Numbered from the stretch's first letter, positions 6,834 through 13,129 are shown. The stretch is 13,129 bases of DNA from Syntrophomonadaceae bacterium (GCA_030627145.1 DAOUSQ010000012.1:1-13129), one strand, 5' to 3'. Notes: generated by a model from the letters alone, not told the origin. Numbers and translations are program-made.

Positions 6834-6862
6834 CCTATACCTACCTCAAGTGACAAGTTCAA
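6834..6862 (-). promoter_or_regulatory. Possible promoter for the small membrane protein gene
   Basis: On the minus strand: TTGAAC (6857-6862), 17 bp spacer, TATAGG (6834-6839); each hexamer matches consensus at 4 of 6. Spacing is ideal but the hexamers are weak. Confidence 0.28.
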
Positions 6863-7071
6863 TGACTATAATGAAAGGTAACGAATCTAAATTAAAGCGA
6901 TTCCTAAATAATGAAGAGTAAATAAGAATAGTTAAAAAGAGAGGCAAAGTAGATAAAGATAAGTAGTGTAAGAATTACAAAAAACTTCGCAAACTCTTAA
7001 TAAGCCTCAACGAGTGAACTTTGTTGAGAAAACATACTCCTGTTGAAAGGAAAAGAAAAATGCTTCTCTCT

Positions 7072-7395
7072 CTTTAATATTAACACAACTTTCGCACTTG
7101 ATAGAAAAATATTATTTTATTCCATAAAAAGTATTTTTTAAGTGATAGGTGAAGGGTAAAACGTGCGGGGGGAGACGTTAGATGTGAGACGTAAAAATCC
7201 CTGTCCCCTGTAGGGGCAGACCCGCGTGTCTGCCCGGGGTTAAAGTGGAGCGTTAGATGTTAGGCGTAAGGTGAATAATCATTGAATTCAGAAAAATCTT
7301 GCTTATAAGAAATCCTCACTATTTATTATTCTTGGCAAAAAGCATCCATATTTTAATATTACTTCAAATTATATATTGTCAACTGTGAAAGTTGA
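7072..7395 (-). repeat. Dispersed intergenic repeat, copy 2 (inverted, with nested hairpin)
   Basis: Lies in the opposite orientation to copies 1 and 3. On the minus strand it has: TCAACTT with AGTTGA (7378-7395); the arm with AATTTG and AGTAATA; GAGGATTTCTTATAAGCAAG; the conserved core TTTTTCTGAATTCAATGATT; heptamers at 7242-7276 (5 units) and 7139-7194 (8 units) in exact 7-base register; then TTTTTATGGAATAAAA and a tail with TCAAGTGCGAAA like copy 1. The two heptamer blocks are separated by a 47 bp GC-rich insert (7195-7241). Borders are approximate. Confidence 0.85.
7195..7241. repeat. GC-rich hairpin nested in repeat copy 2
   Basis: Contains an 8 bp perfect stem GGGCAGAC (7214-7221) / GTCTGCCC (7228-7235) with a 6-base loop, plus a competing CCCC-TGTA-GGGG stem (7205-7216). 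The base composition is far richer in GC than the surroundings, and the heptamer array is interrupted here. Sequences of the form TGTAGGGGC-GAC-CCGCGTGTC-GCCC occur as dispersed repeats in many unrelated genomes, in my recollection, so this is probably a second small mobile repeat that landed inside the first. Confidence 0.6.
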
Positions 7396-7403
7396 CTTAA
7401 TAA

Positions 7404-7432
7404 TTGATTTATATTTTTGTTAAAGTTATAAT
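7404..7432 (+). promoter_or_regulatory. Sigma-A promoter for the riboswitch-CDF transcript
   Basis: TTGATT (7404-7409), 17 bp spacer, perfect TATAAT (7427-7432). The transcript would start near 7439, about 22 bases before the riboswitch. A GTCAAC-N7-GTTGAC inverted repeat (7378-7396) ends 7 bases upstream of the -35. Confidence 0.7.
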
Positions 7433-7460
7433 ATCTGCAATATCTTTATAAAAAATAATT

Positions 7461-7534
7461 ACAGAACAGGCTATCTCAAATTGAGATGAAGCCGGGCCTT
7501 TGTGCAGCAGGAACAAATAACCTGTGGGACTGGA
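7461..7534 (+). ncRNA. NiCo (czcD-type) Ni/Co-responsive riboswitch
   Basis: The conserved blocks of the NiCo riboswitch appear in order: ACAGGC; a variable hairpin P2 (ATCTC-AAATT-GAGAT, 7473-7487); AAGCCGGGC; TGTGCAGC; CAGGAACAAATAACCTG (hairpin P4); and GGGACTG closing the element. This is a four-way-junction RNA that binds Ni(II) or Co(II) and normally controls CDF-type or related heavy-metal exporters. It sits directly between a strong promoter and the CDF gene. Its 3' part overlaps the 5' strand of an intrinsic terminator, so metal binding should prevent termination and switch the exporter on. The assignment is from recalled consensus, not a covariance-model search. Confidence 0.85.
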
Positions 7535-7563
7535 TATATCAAGTTTCACGGGTTCTATTTTTT
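7519..7563 (+). terminator. Intrinsic terminator forming the expression platform of the riboswitch
   Basis: AACCTGTG (7519-7526) pairs with CACGGGTT (7547-7554) over 8 bp (one G-U). The pairing continues inward through GG/TT wobbles and ACT/AGT, and CTATTTTTT follows. The left arm includes the AACCTG and GGGACTG blocks needed by the riboswitch fold, so the two structures exclude each other. Confidence 0.82.
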
Positions 7564-7599
7564 AAATCCGGGAACTATATTATTAATGGAGAGGAGAAA

Positions 7600-8490
7600 A
7601 TGAAAAATAAAAAAACACTTGCCGCCTTATTATCGATCATATCAAATTCACTATTGATCACTATTAAGGTAATTGCTGGTATAATTAGCGGTTCGGTTAG
7701 CATTATATCTGAAGCCATTCATTCTGGAATGGACCTGCTGGCTTCATTTATTGCTTTTTTTTCAGTATGTTATTCAGGCAAACCAGCTGATAAAGAACAC
7801 CCGTATGGACATGGAAAAATAGAAAATATTTCTGGCACAATAGAAGGTATCCTTATTTTTATTGCCGCCGGTTTAATTATTGTTGAAGCAATCAAAAAAA
7901 TAATACACCCAGCGCCTCTTCAGCATGCAAATATAGCTATACTGGTTATGCTTATTTCAGCAGGGATTAATCTTATTATATCTTCTGTATTGTATAAAGT
8001 AGCAAAACAGGAAGACTCAATTGCTCTAGAAGCTGATGCGCTTCATTTAAAGACAGACGTTTATACATCAGCCGGTGTCGGTCTGGGTATAATACTAATT
8101 AAACTGACTGGCCTTTTTATATTAGATCCTATTGTGGCAATTCTGGTTGCACTTTTAATTATAAAGGAATCCTATAAATTATGTTCTGAAGCACTTAAAC
8201 CGTTATTAGATTCAAAAATACCAGATGAGGAAGAAGACATGATTTTAGAAATAATAAAAAAACAAATAGATGAAAACGAAAAAGTGATTAATTATCATGC
8301 CCTGAAAACTCGGAAATCAGGCAGTCTTCGTTTTATTGATTTACACCTTATTGTAGATGGAAAAATGTCTGTAGAACACTCACATACTATTTGCGATATT
8401 ATTGAAGAAGAAATACGCCAGGAGCTACCCCGGGCTATAATAAACATTCATGTTGAGCCTCATACAGTGGTAACAGAGTTGTTAAACTAA
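7600..8490 (+). CDS. Cation diffusion facilitator (CDF) heavy-metal exporter
   Basis: A 296-residue CDF-family metal/proton antiporter of the inner membrane. About six hydrophobic helices are followed by a cytosolic C-terminal domain. The two metal-site pairs are His41/Asp45 (SEAIHSGMD) in helix 2 and His149/Asp153 (ALHLKTDVYTS) in helix 5, the HxxxD pattern of Zn/Co/Ni-type CDFs. KEHPYGHGKIE (65-75) is the signature after helix 2. The C-terminal domain has FIDLHLIVDGKMSVEHSH and ends with INIHVEPH. The riboswitch upstream predicts Ni(II) or Co(II) as inducers, and probably as substrates. The frame is open further upstream through the riboswitch, but the real start is ATG 7600, with GGAGAGGAG just before it. 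Transcribed alone. The family is certain. Confidence 0.93.
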   Translation: MKNKKTLAALLSIISNSLLITIKVIAGIISGSVSIISEAIHSGMDLLASFIAFFSVCYSGKPADKEHPYGHGKIENISGTIEGILIFIAAGLIIVEAIKKIIHPAPLQHANIAILVMLISAGINLIISSVLYKVAKQEDSIALEADALHLKTDVYTSAGVGLGIILIKLTGLFILDPIVAILVALLIIKESYKLCSEALKPLLDSKIPDEEEDMILEIIKKQIDENEKVINYHALKTRKSGSLRFIDLHLIVDGKMSVEHSHTICDIIEEEIRQELPRAIINIHVEPHTVVTELLN

Positions 8491-8599
8491 AATACTAGAT
8501 ATGCAAATAACGTAGACAACGGCAGAGATATAAGTTTCCTTAATTAGGCCTATGGAAATAGGTGTTTTGGATAACTTGTCTTTATCCCCCTTTCTCCAC

Positions 8600-8633
8600 T
8601 AAAACGACTGCCCTTAATACTTTACCACAGGGC
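8600..8633 (-). terminator. Possible terminator of the Na/Pi cotransporter gene
   Basis: On the minus strand, directly after the stop codon: GCCCT (8629-8633 complement), a 14-base loop, AGGGC (8610-8614 complement), then AGTCGTTTT. The short stem and imperfect T-run make it a weak call. Confidence 0.35.
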
Positions 8634-8635
8634 TT

Positions 8636-10312
8636 CTACTCCTCACCAAGAACATAACCCGCAATGTTGCGGCAGTGGTCACTTATCCTTTCCAGATTGG
8701 CAAGAAGGTCTAAAAAGACTGCACCATTATTACCATTACAGATTCTCTCGTTTAATCTTCTAATATGGGATTTACGATAATCCGCCTGCATTTTATCAAT
8801 TCTATCTTCATTTATAACCACCTGCTTGGCAAGTTCTTTATCTTCTTTTTCAATTGCTTTTAATGCCAGGTGCAGGGTTTCTTCCGTTAGTTCAATCATA
8901 CTGTTTAATTCTACCTGTGCTTCCCCGGAGAAATTAACATCGTGTTCGGTTGCAAATTCCGCCTGTTCGATTATATTTTCACAGTGGTCACCAATTCTTT
9001 CAATATCATTTAGAGACTGCAATATAACGTAGGCATGGTTTGAATCTTCGGGGGATAAATGTTTTTCAGATGCTGATACTACGTAGTCGGTTATTTCTCT
9101 TTCCAGGGTATCAATAGTGTCTTCAAGGACTACTGATTTACGATATAAAGATTCATTGCGGGTTTCAAAATATTTTATTGCATTACTAAACGCCTGTATT
9201 GCCAGCTGTCCCATTCGCATAGTTTCCCTCGTAGCCTGCGAAAGTGCTATAGATGGATTGTTTAAAAATCTTTTATCAATAAATGTAGTTTTATATTCTC
9301 CAATAACCTGTTCTTCTTTCAAATCAGGGATTATTTTAGTAACGATTAATGCCAGAACAGCTACCAGAGGTAACTGTATTAATGTATTGCTGATATTGAA
9401 TACAGCATGAGTCTGAGCAATTTGTAGCTTGATATTAAGAGTTTCCCAGGTTCCAACAAACCCTGGAATAAGCACAAAAATATTGTTTGTAAACAAGACT
9501 ACTATCTGCTTAAAAATCCCAAGTAGAAAGAGGGGCAGAAAAATTAAGGTGCCAACCACATTGAATATAAAATGTGTCAGGGCCGTTCTTCTAGCTGCTA
9601 CACCTGTACCAATAGCTGCAAGCAATGCAGTTACTGTAGTACCTATATTATCGCCAAAAAGAATGGGGACCGCCTGATTATAAGTAACTGCTCCTTGATT
9701 GGCTAATTCCTGTAATACACCGATGGTAGCACTGCTGCTCTGAACTATAAAAGTAAATATCATTCCGATTAATACTCCAATAATTGAATTATTCTCAATG
9801 CTTGTCATTAAATTAAGAAAAACCGGCAAATCCTTAAGTGGTTTCATCCCATGACCCATAGTGGTCAATCCAAAGAATAAGACCCCGAATCCAAAGATGG
9901 CTTTCCCAATAAGCTGTACTTTTTCACTCTTTGAAAACAAAAATATAAATGCCCCTATGGCTAAAATGGGAAGTGCATATGCTTTCAAATTGAATCCAAT
10001 AAGATATGCGGTCATGGTAGTTCCTATATTGGCACCCATTATTACTCCAATAGCCTGCCGTAAAGTTAAAAGCTGTGCGTTTACAAGGCCAACAGTTAAT
10101 ACCGTGGTGGCACTACTACTTTGAATCAGAGCAGTAACCAGGGTACCAGTCAAAACCCCTCTCACAGGATTTTTAGTTCCTTCTTCAAGAATTGTACGCA
10201 TTTTATCACCGGTAACTGATTGCAAGGCATCAGACATGAACCTTAAGCCAAACAAAAATAGACCCAGACCGCCAAAAAAGGAAAACAGGATATCCTGCAA
10301 GTAAATCTCCAC
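8636..10312 (-). CDS. Na+/phosphate cotransporter, NptA-like, with C-terminal PhoU domain
   Basis: A 558-residue membrane protein. The N-terminal half has the two inverted Na/Pi-cotransporter repeats: QSSSATTVLTVG with GANIGTT, and later QSSSATIGVLQ with GDNIGTT; the QSSS motifs mark the substrate sites. The C-terminal 200 or so residues are a PhoU-like helical domain with two metal-ligand repeats, LNDIERIGDHCENI and LANLERISDHCRNI (E-x-x-x-D form). Such fusions take up phosphate with Na+ and may be tuned by their PhoU tail. Start: the frame opens at TTG 10325-10327, but that codon overlaps the GGGAGG ribosome site. GTG at 10310-10312, 7 bases downstream of GGAGG, is preferred; TTG 10313-10315 is possible. 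Convergent with the CDF gene, monocistronic, no Pho box seen. Confidence 0.92.
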   Translation of the reverse strand: MEIYLQDILFSFFGGLGLFLFGLRFMSDALQSVTGDKMRTILEEGTKNPVRGVLTGTLVTALIQSSSATTVLTVGLVNAQLLTLRQAIGVIMGANIGTTMTAYLIGFNLKAYALPILAIGAFIFLFSKSEKVQLIGKAIFGFGVLFFGLTTMGHGMKPLKDLPVFLNLMTSIENNSIIGVLIGMIFTFIVQSSSATIGVLQELANQGAVTYNQAVPILFGDNIGTTVTALLAAIGTGVAARRTALTHFIFNVVGTLIFLPLFLLGIFKQIVVLFTNNIFVLIPGFVGTWETLNIKLQIAQTHAVFNISNTLIQLPLVAVLALIVTKIIPDLKEEQVIGEYKTTFIDKRFLNNPSIALSQATRETMRMGQLAIQAFSNAIKYFETRNESLYRKSVVLEDTIDTLEREITDYVVSASEKHLSPEDSNHAYVILQSLNDIERIGDHCENIIEQAEFATEHDVNFSGEAQVELNSMIELTEETLHLALKAIEKEDKELAKQVVINEDRIDKMQADYRKSHIRRLNERICNGNNGAVFLDLLANLERISDHCRNIAGYVLGEE

Positions 10313-10546
10313 CAAAATACCTCCCAAATAGTTTTGATTTTATATTTTTTATATCATTCAATAAAAAAGACACCTTATAAGTTTTCTCACGGCATAGTTC
10401 CTCATTTACCACCCGATAATATTTTAAATGATTTTTCTTATTTTTGCGTTTAATTAATCAAACGTTAATAAACATTTTACAATTACTAAACATTAGAAAG
10501 CTAATTTTTTGATCTATAATTGATTTTTCTAAACTGCCGCAAAAAT

Positions 10547-10626
10547 AACCTGTACATACATCCCTATAAAAACTAAGAATCCCGGGCAAAAAGTTCCCGG
10601 GCAACTTACGGTTTAGAAGACAGGTT
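10547..10626. repeat. Nested inverted-repeat element of 80 bp, function unknown
   Basis: Outer arms AACCTGT (10547-10553) and ACAGGTT (10620-10626) enclose AAAC/GTTT and AAG/CTT pairs. A central hairpin is formed by two self-complementary CCCGGG blocks (10581-10586, 10596-10601) separated by CAAAAAGTT. CCCGGGCAA occurs twice in direct orientation. It could be a structured RNA in the cotransporter leader (minus strand), a terminator relic behind the two-component operon, or a small repeat. No known RNA family recognised. Confidence 0.45.
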
Positions 10627-10647
10627 GCTTATAACAAGTGATATTAA

Positions 10648-10981
10648 TTAAACTTGCGCAGTAAACAATACCTAATTCAACATAATGGTAAATATAAAAC
10701 TTTTTTAAACCATAAGTAATAGGTGAAAAGTAAGGGGTAAGGATTTCTTGTAAGTAAGATTTTTCTGAATTCAATGATTATTCTCCTTACGCCTAACATT
10801 GGGGAAGTTAGACGTTAACCGTTAGACGTAGAATACCTTACCCCTAATGTTTCACATTTTTACGTTTTACGTCTTACGTCTAACGTCTCACCCCTCACTC
10901 CTAACCCTTTACCAATCACTTAGATTATACTTTTTATGGAATAAAAATTTACTATTCTATAAAGTACAAAAATTATATTAT
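10648..10981 (+). repeat. Dispersed intergenic repeat, copy 3 (longest heptamer arrays)
   Basis: Same orientation as copy 1. The left arm (AAACTTGCGCAGT, TACCTAATT) is related to copy 1. Then come four heptamers in reverse orientation (AAGTAAT, AGGTGAA, AAGTAAG, GGGTAAG at 10714-10741) and the core GATTTCTTGTAAGTAAG then TTTTTCTGAATTCAATGATT. Two forward heptamers follow (10787-10800), four reverse ones (10804-10831), then twelve forward heptamers at 10838-10922 broken by one extra base at 10859. The right end is TTTTTATGGAATAAAA plus an A/T tail like the other copies. The reverse and forward blocks could pair, giving a long imperfect hairpin. Confidence 0.87.
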
Positions 10982-11021
10982 TAACTAACACACCTGGCTT
11001 AATGTATTCGTTTTTGTTACT

Positions 11022-12437
11022 TTATTCCTGAGGAATAGAAAAATAAAAAATGGTCCCTTTTCCCACCTGGCTTTCCACCCATATCTCACCACCATGTGCT
11101 TCAACATAGCTTCTGGCAATTGCTAATCCCAAACCAGCCCCACCCAGATCACGATCACGACTTTCATCCACTCTATAAAAACGTTCGAATATATGTTTGA
11201 GGTCCTTTTGTGCTATGCCAGGACCATTATCTTCCACAGCAAACACAACATTTTTTTTGTCCCTTGATACTGCCATTTTGATTTCTCCATTTTCCCCCAG
11301 ATGACGTATGGCATTAGTTAATAAATTAATTAGAATCTGGGTTAAGCGATTAATATCTACTTTTATTTGGTTAAGTCCCTGTGCAACCTCTACATTAAAA
11401 TCAATACGTTTCTCTTCCATGGCCAGACTAAGGGGAAGTAAACGATCTCTAATTTCTTTCATATCTATCATTTCCAGGTTTAATTTCAGGGCACCACTTT
11501 CAGCCAAACCTACAGTCTCTAAATCTTTTACCAGACGGGTAAGCCGGATTACTTCATCTACCAGACTGCTGCTGATTTCTTCAGTTAGCTTAAGGCTGCC
11601 GCTTTGAACTGATTCTAATTGTCCACGCAATATACTTAACGGGGTCCTTAGCTCGTGAGCAATGTTAGCAACCAGAGAATTTCTACTCTGTTCATGTTCG
11701 AATAGCTGCTCAGCCATAAGGTTAAAACTATTGGCAAGTGAAACAAACTCTTTATCTCCATGGGGTTGAAGCCTGACCTCTAAATTACCCTGAGCTACCT
11801 CATGAATACCAGATGATAAAGACGATATAGGCCTGGTGATACGGCGGGCTAATAAAAAACCAAGCAATAAGGCCAGGGATGCAACAATAATTATACTATT
11901 TGAAATTTGCTCACTGATATTACTAATAAACTTGTTTTCCAGGCTTGATGTTCCTTTTTTTAGCGGATTAAATATATAAAAAGTACCTATTTGATCTTTT
12001 TCTATCATCAGTGGAAATGAAGTCATATCCTTTTTTACACTACCGATTTTTTCGTTCAGGAGAACACCGGATGAGTCAGCCACAACAATTCCCTTAGTAT
12101 TTGTTACAATTATCCTGCGCGCCACAATTCCATGAAAATCTGGTCCCCATCGTTGACCGAGACCGTAAAACGATTTATCAAAAACTAAATTCAAGCCCTC
12201 CAGGCTGCCATTTCTCAAATAGTAATCTTCAATAACTATTGAATACTTCTGGGCAGTTTTTAATCCACCCCTGTCAATATAATAACTAAACTGTTTCTTG
12301 CTGATGTAAAGGGTTATAAAACCGGAAAAAGCAGCGGGAACAACTGCTACCAGAATTATTACCAGGGTTATCCGGGTAGTTATCCCCGGTTTGTTAATTT
12401 GCGTTATTTTTTTTAACAATTTTATAGCCCACTCCAT
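11022..12437 (-). CDS. Membrane sensor histidine kinase (HAMP, HisKA, HATPase)
   Basis: A 471-residue sensor kinase. TM1 (TRITLVIILVAVVPAAFSGF) is near the N-terminus. An extracytoplasmic sensor of about 125 residues follows, containing a small-domain motif RRIIVTNTKGIVVADSSGVL. TM2 (SIIIVASLALLLGFLLA) leads to HAMP (RRITRPISSL to NLEVRL), an H-box NIAHELRTPLSILRGQ with the phosphorylated His, N-box NRLTQILINLLTNAIRHL, G1 VEDNGPGI, F-box IFERFYRVDESRDRD and G2 GGAGLGLAIARSYVEAHGG. All catalytic motifs are intact; the layout is BaeS-like. It is downstream of, and overlaps, the response regulator stop (12394). The frame is open further upstream, but only inside the regulator gene. ATG 12435-12437 is used here; TTG 12417-12419 would reduce the overlap from 44 to 26 bp and is about as likely. 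The signal sensed is unknown. Confidence 0.93.
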   Translation of the reverse strand: MEWAIKLLKKITQINKPGITTRITLVIILVAVVPAAFSGFITLYISKKQFSYYIDRGGLKTAQKYSIVIEDYYLRNGSLEGLNLVFDKSFYGLGQRWGPDFHGIVARRIIVTNTKGIVVADSSGVLLNEKIGSVKKDMTSFPLMIEKDQIGTFYIFNPLKKGTSSLENKFISNISEQISNSIIIVASLALLLGFLLARRITRPISSLSSGIHEVAQGNLEVRLQPHGDKEFVSLANSFNLMAEQLFEHEQSRNSLVANIAHELRTPLSILRGQLESVQSGSLKLTEEISSSLVDEVIRLTRLVKDLETVGLAESGALKLNLEMIDMKEIRDRLLPLSLAMEEKRIDFNVEVAQGLNQIKVDINRLTQILINLLTNAIRHLGENGEIKMAVSRDKKNVVFAVEDNGPGIAQKDLKHIFERFYRVDESRDRDLGGAGLGLAIARSYVEAHGGEIWVESQVGKGTIFYFSIPQE

Positions 12438-13129
12438 AAACAGTCTTAATCTTAACTTCTTGGTCAGGAAAACCCTCAATTTTGCGGCGTAGGTTGTTAA
12501 TATGGGTGTCAACAGTTCTTTCATATCCTTCATAAATATCACCATAGATTCTTTCCAGGATCTGCAACCGGGAAAAAACCTGTCCCGGATTTTCTGCTAA
12601 CATTAGCAGTATCTTGTATTCTGTAGTAGTTAGAGATAATAATTGATCATCGATATATGCTTCAAAACGATTTATATCAATTTTAAGATTCCCCAGCACA
12701 ATAAGATGCTTATTATTCGTACGACTGCTCCGCCTTAAAACCGCTTTAACCCGTGCTGTCAATTCGCGGGGAGAGAATGGCTTGGTTACATAATCATCAG
12801 CACCCATCTCCAATCCCAACAATTTATCAATCTGTTCTGCTTTAGCCGTCAACATAATAACCGGGGTATCATCTGAGCTTCTTATTTTTTTCAATACCTC
12901 TATTCCTGACATAATCGGGAGCATAATATCCAGAACTATAAGATCTGGTTTACTCTCAAGCCATAATTGAATAGCTTCTTCTCCATCTTTAGCCTGAATA
13001 ACAGATGGATAAGAAAATCTTCCACCTTCTATGTTGTCAAGATTCCTCTTCCATTTCCACGATTTTCCCTCATCATCTGAAATCGCCGCTGCGATACTAT
13101 ATCTACCATCATCAACATCGTTATAAATA
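12394..13129 (-). CDS. OmpR-family response regulator, N-terminus replaced by foreign sequence
   Basis: From about 13002 leftward the frame encodes a two-component regulator. KDGEEAIQLWLESKPDLIVLD has the phosphoacceptor Asp codon at 12928-12930; MLPIMSGIEVLKK, the switch Thr in PVIMLTAK and the conserved Lys in YVTKPFSP follow. The winged-helix effector contains LSLTTTEYKILLMLAENPG, ERTVDTHINNLRRKIE and TVYGVGYKIV. It overlaps the start of its kinase. However, the first strand and helix of the receiver, with the acidic pair that binds Mg, are missing. In their place the same open frame, without stop or start codon, runs to the window edge as sialidase-like sequence. The only ATG in frame (12922-12924) lies after the phosphoacceptor. 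As written, the protein could not be a normal phosphorylated receiver; see the sialidase entry. Confidence 0.85.
   Translation of the reverse strand, partial: IYNDVDDGRYSIAAAISDDEGKSWKWKRNLDNIEGGRFSYPSVIQAKDGEEAIQLWLESKPDLIVLDIMLPIMSGIEVLKKIRSSDDTPVIMLTAKAEQIDKLLGLEMGADDYVTKPFSPRELTARVKAVLRRSSRTNNKHLIVLGNLKIDINRFEAYIDDQLLSLTTTEYKILLMLAENPGQVFSRLQILERIYGDIYEGYERTVDTHINNLRRKIEGFPDQEVKIKTVYGVGYKIVKKNNAN
12982..13129 (-). pseudogene. Fragment of a sialidase-type (BNR/Asp-box) glycosidase fused to the regulator
   Basis: About 49 residues in the regulator frame, open at the window edge, read YNDVDDGRYSIAAAISDDEG, then KSWKWKRNLDN, then EGGRFSYPSVIQAKDG. SDDEGKSW (13057-13080) is a textbook Asp-box (S-x-D-x-G-x-T/S-W). 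LVYND-DGR, W-x-x-R-N-L and FSYPSVIQ-DG are typical of the last blades of bacterial exo-sialidase-like proteins. The match ends at VIQAKDG (12982-13002), exactly where regulator sequence begins; intact sialidases would continue with something like IHVTYSY. No stop or frameshift marks the junction. Confidence 0.78.

Larger units (their letters stand above)
6769..7403. other. Gene-free region between the small membrane gene and the CDF promoter
   Basis: No credible coding frame. The left 300 bp are A/T-rich, with the inverted repeat and weak promoter noted above and a CTCAAC-N11-GTTGAG inverted repeat at 7006-7028 without a T-run. The right part is repeat copy 2. Confidence 0.65.
10313..11021. 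other. Gene-free 700 bp between the cotransporter and the histidine kinase
   Basis: No credible gene. The first 230 bp are A/T-rich leader of the cotransporter gene without a convincing -35/-10 pair. Then come the inverted-repeat structure at 10547-10626 and repeat copy 3. No terminator is visible just after the kinase stop codon. Confidence 0.65.

Noticed and set aside
7023..7060. Short leader peptide on the minus strand (MFSQQSSLVEAY)
   Set aside because: Only 12 codons, poor ribosome spacing, and the sequence is explained by a CTCAAC/GTTGAG inverted repeat.
7139..7276. Periodic heptamer blocks as a CRISPR array
   Set aside because: Units are 7 bases with no spacers, no cas genes are present, and the units drift in sequence.
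7486..7599. N-terminal extension of the CDF protein by 38 residues
   Set aside because: This part of the frame lies over the riboswitch and terminator, and a strong ribosome site stands just before ATG 7600.
8549..8570. CCTAT-GGAA-ATAGG hairpin after the CDF gene as a terminator
   Set aside because: The stem has only 5 mostly A/T pairs and is followed by TGTTTTGG, too weak to call.
12438..12545. N-terminal extension of the histidine kinase
   Set aside because: It lies wholly within the response regulator gene and has no ribosome site; family members start just before TM1.

Overview
The window looks like chromosome of a low-GC, anaerobic, Gram-positive-type bacterium (Firmicutes; Clostridia or Halanaerobiales would fit). 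The grounds are A/T-rich codon use, strong GGAGG-type ribosome sites with frequent GTG/TTG starts, two oxygen-sensitive radical SAM enzymes, a FeoAB ferrous-iron system and a NiCo-type riboswitch. The species cannot be named from the sequence. Coding density is low. The intergenic space holds decayed genes and a dispersed repeat family with three copies.

Layout. 1-715 (minus): feoA then feoB (5' part only), with a DtxR/IdeR-like operator at 750-768. 1010-1228: repeat copy 1. 1247-2197 (plus): radical SAM protein of the COG0731 type. About 2310-2641: remnant of an acetyl-CoA hydrolase/CoA-transferase gene. 2699-3454 (plus): guanylate-kinase-like P-loop protein with an altered P-loop. 3500-3909 (minus): two abutting gene remnants, a histidine-kinase ATPase domain and a membrane-protein piece that resembles a TRAP permease. 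4026-5030 (minus): AmrS-type radical SAM enzyme. 5031-5731: no intact gene, but coding-like debris. 5732-6262 (minus): lipoprotein of unknown function. 6436-6759 (minus): small two-helix membrane protein. 7072-7395: repeat copy 2 with a nested GC-rich hairpin. 7404-8490 (plus): promoter, NiCo-type riboswitch, overlapping terminator, then a CDF metal exporter. 8636-10312 (minus): Na+/phosphate cotransporter with a PhoU tail. 10547-10626: compact inverted-repeat structure. 10648-10981: repeat copy 3. 11022-13129 (minus): histidine kinase and OmpR-family response regulator.

How the genes work together. The intact genes suggest metal and phosphate homeostasis: ferrous iron import, Ni/Co-responsive export, phosphate uptake, and an envelope-sensing two-component system of unknown target. 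No large gene system links them.

The most notable observations are: (1) the response regulator lacks its own N-terminus and is fused in frame, at a VIQAKDG segment, to a sialidase (Asp-box) fragment, which is either a real recombination or an assembly chimera; (2) the three repeats are built from degenerate heptamers (about TNACNYY) held in strict 7-base register, in both orientations, around a conserved core with TGAATTCA; (3) the riboswitch-terminator leader of the CDF gene can be read base by base.
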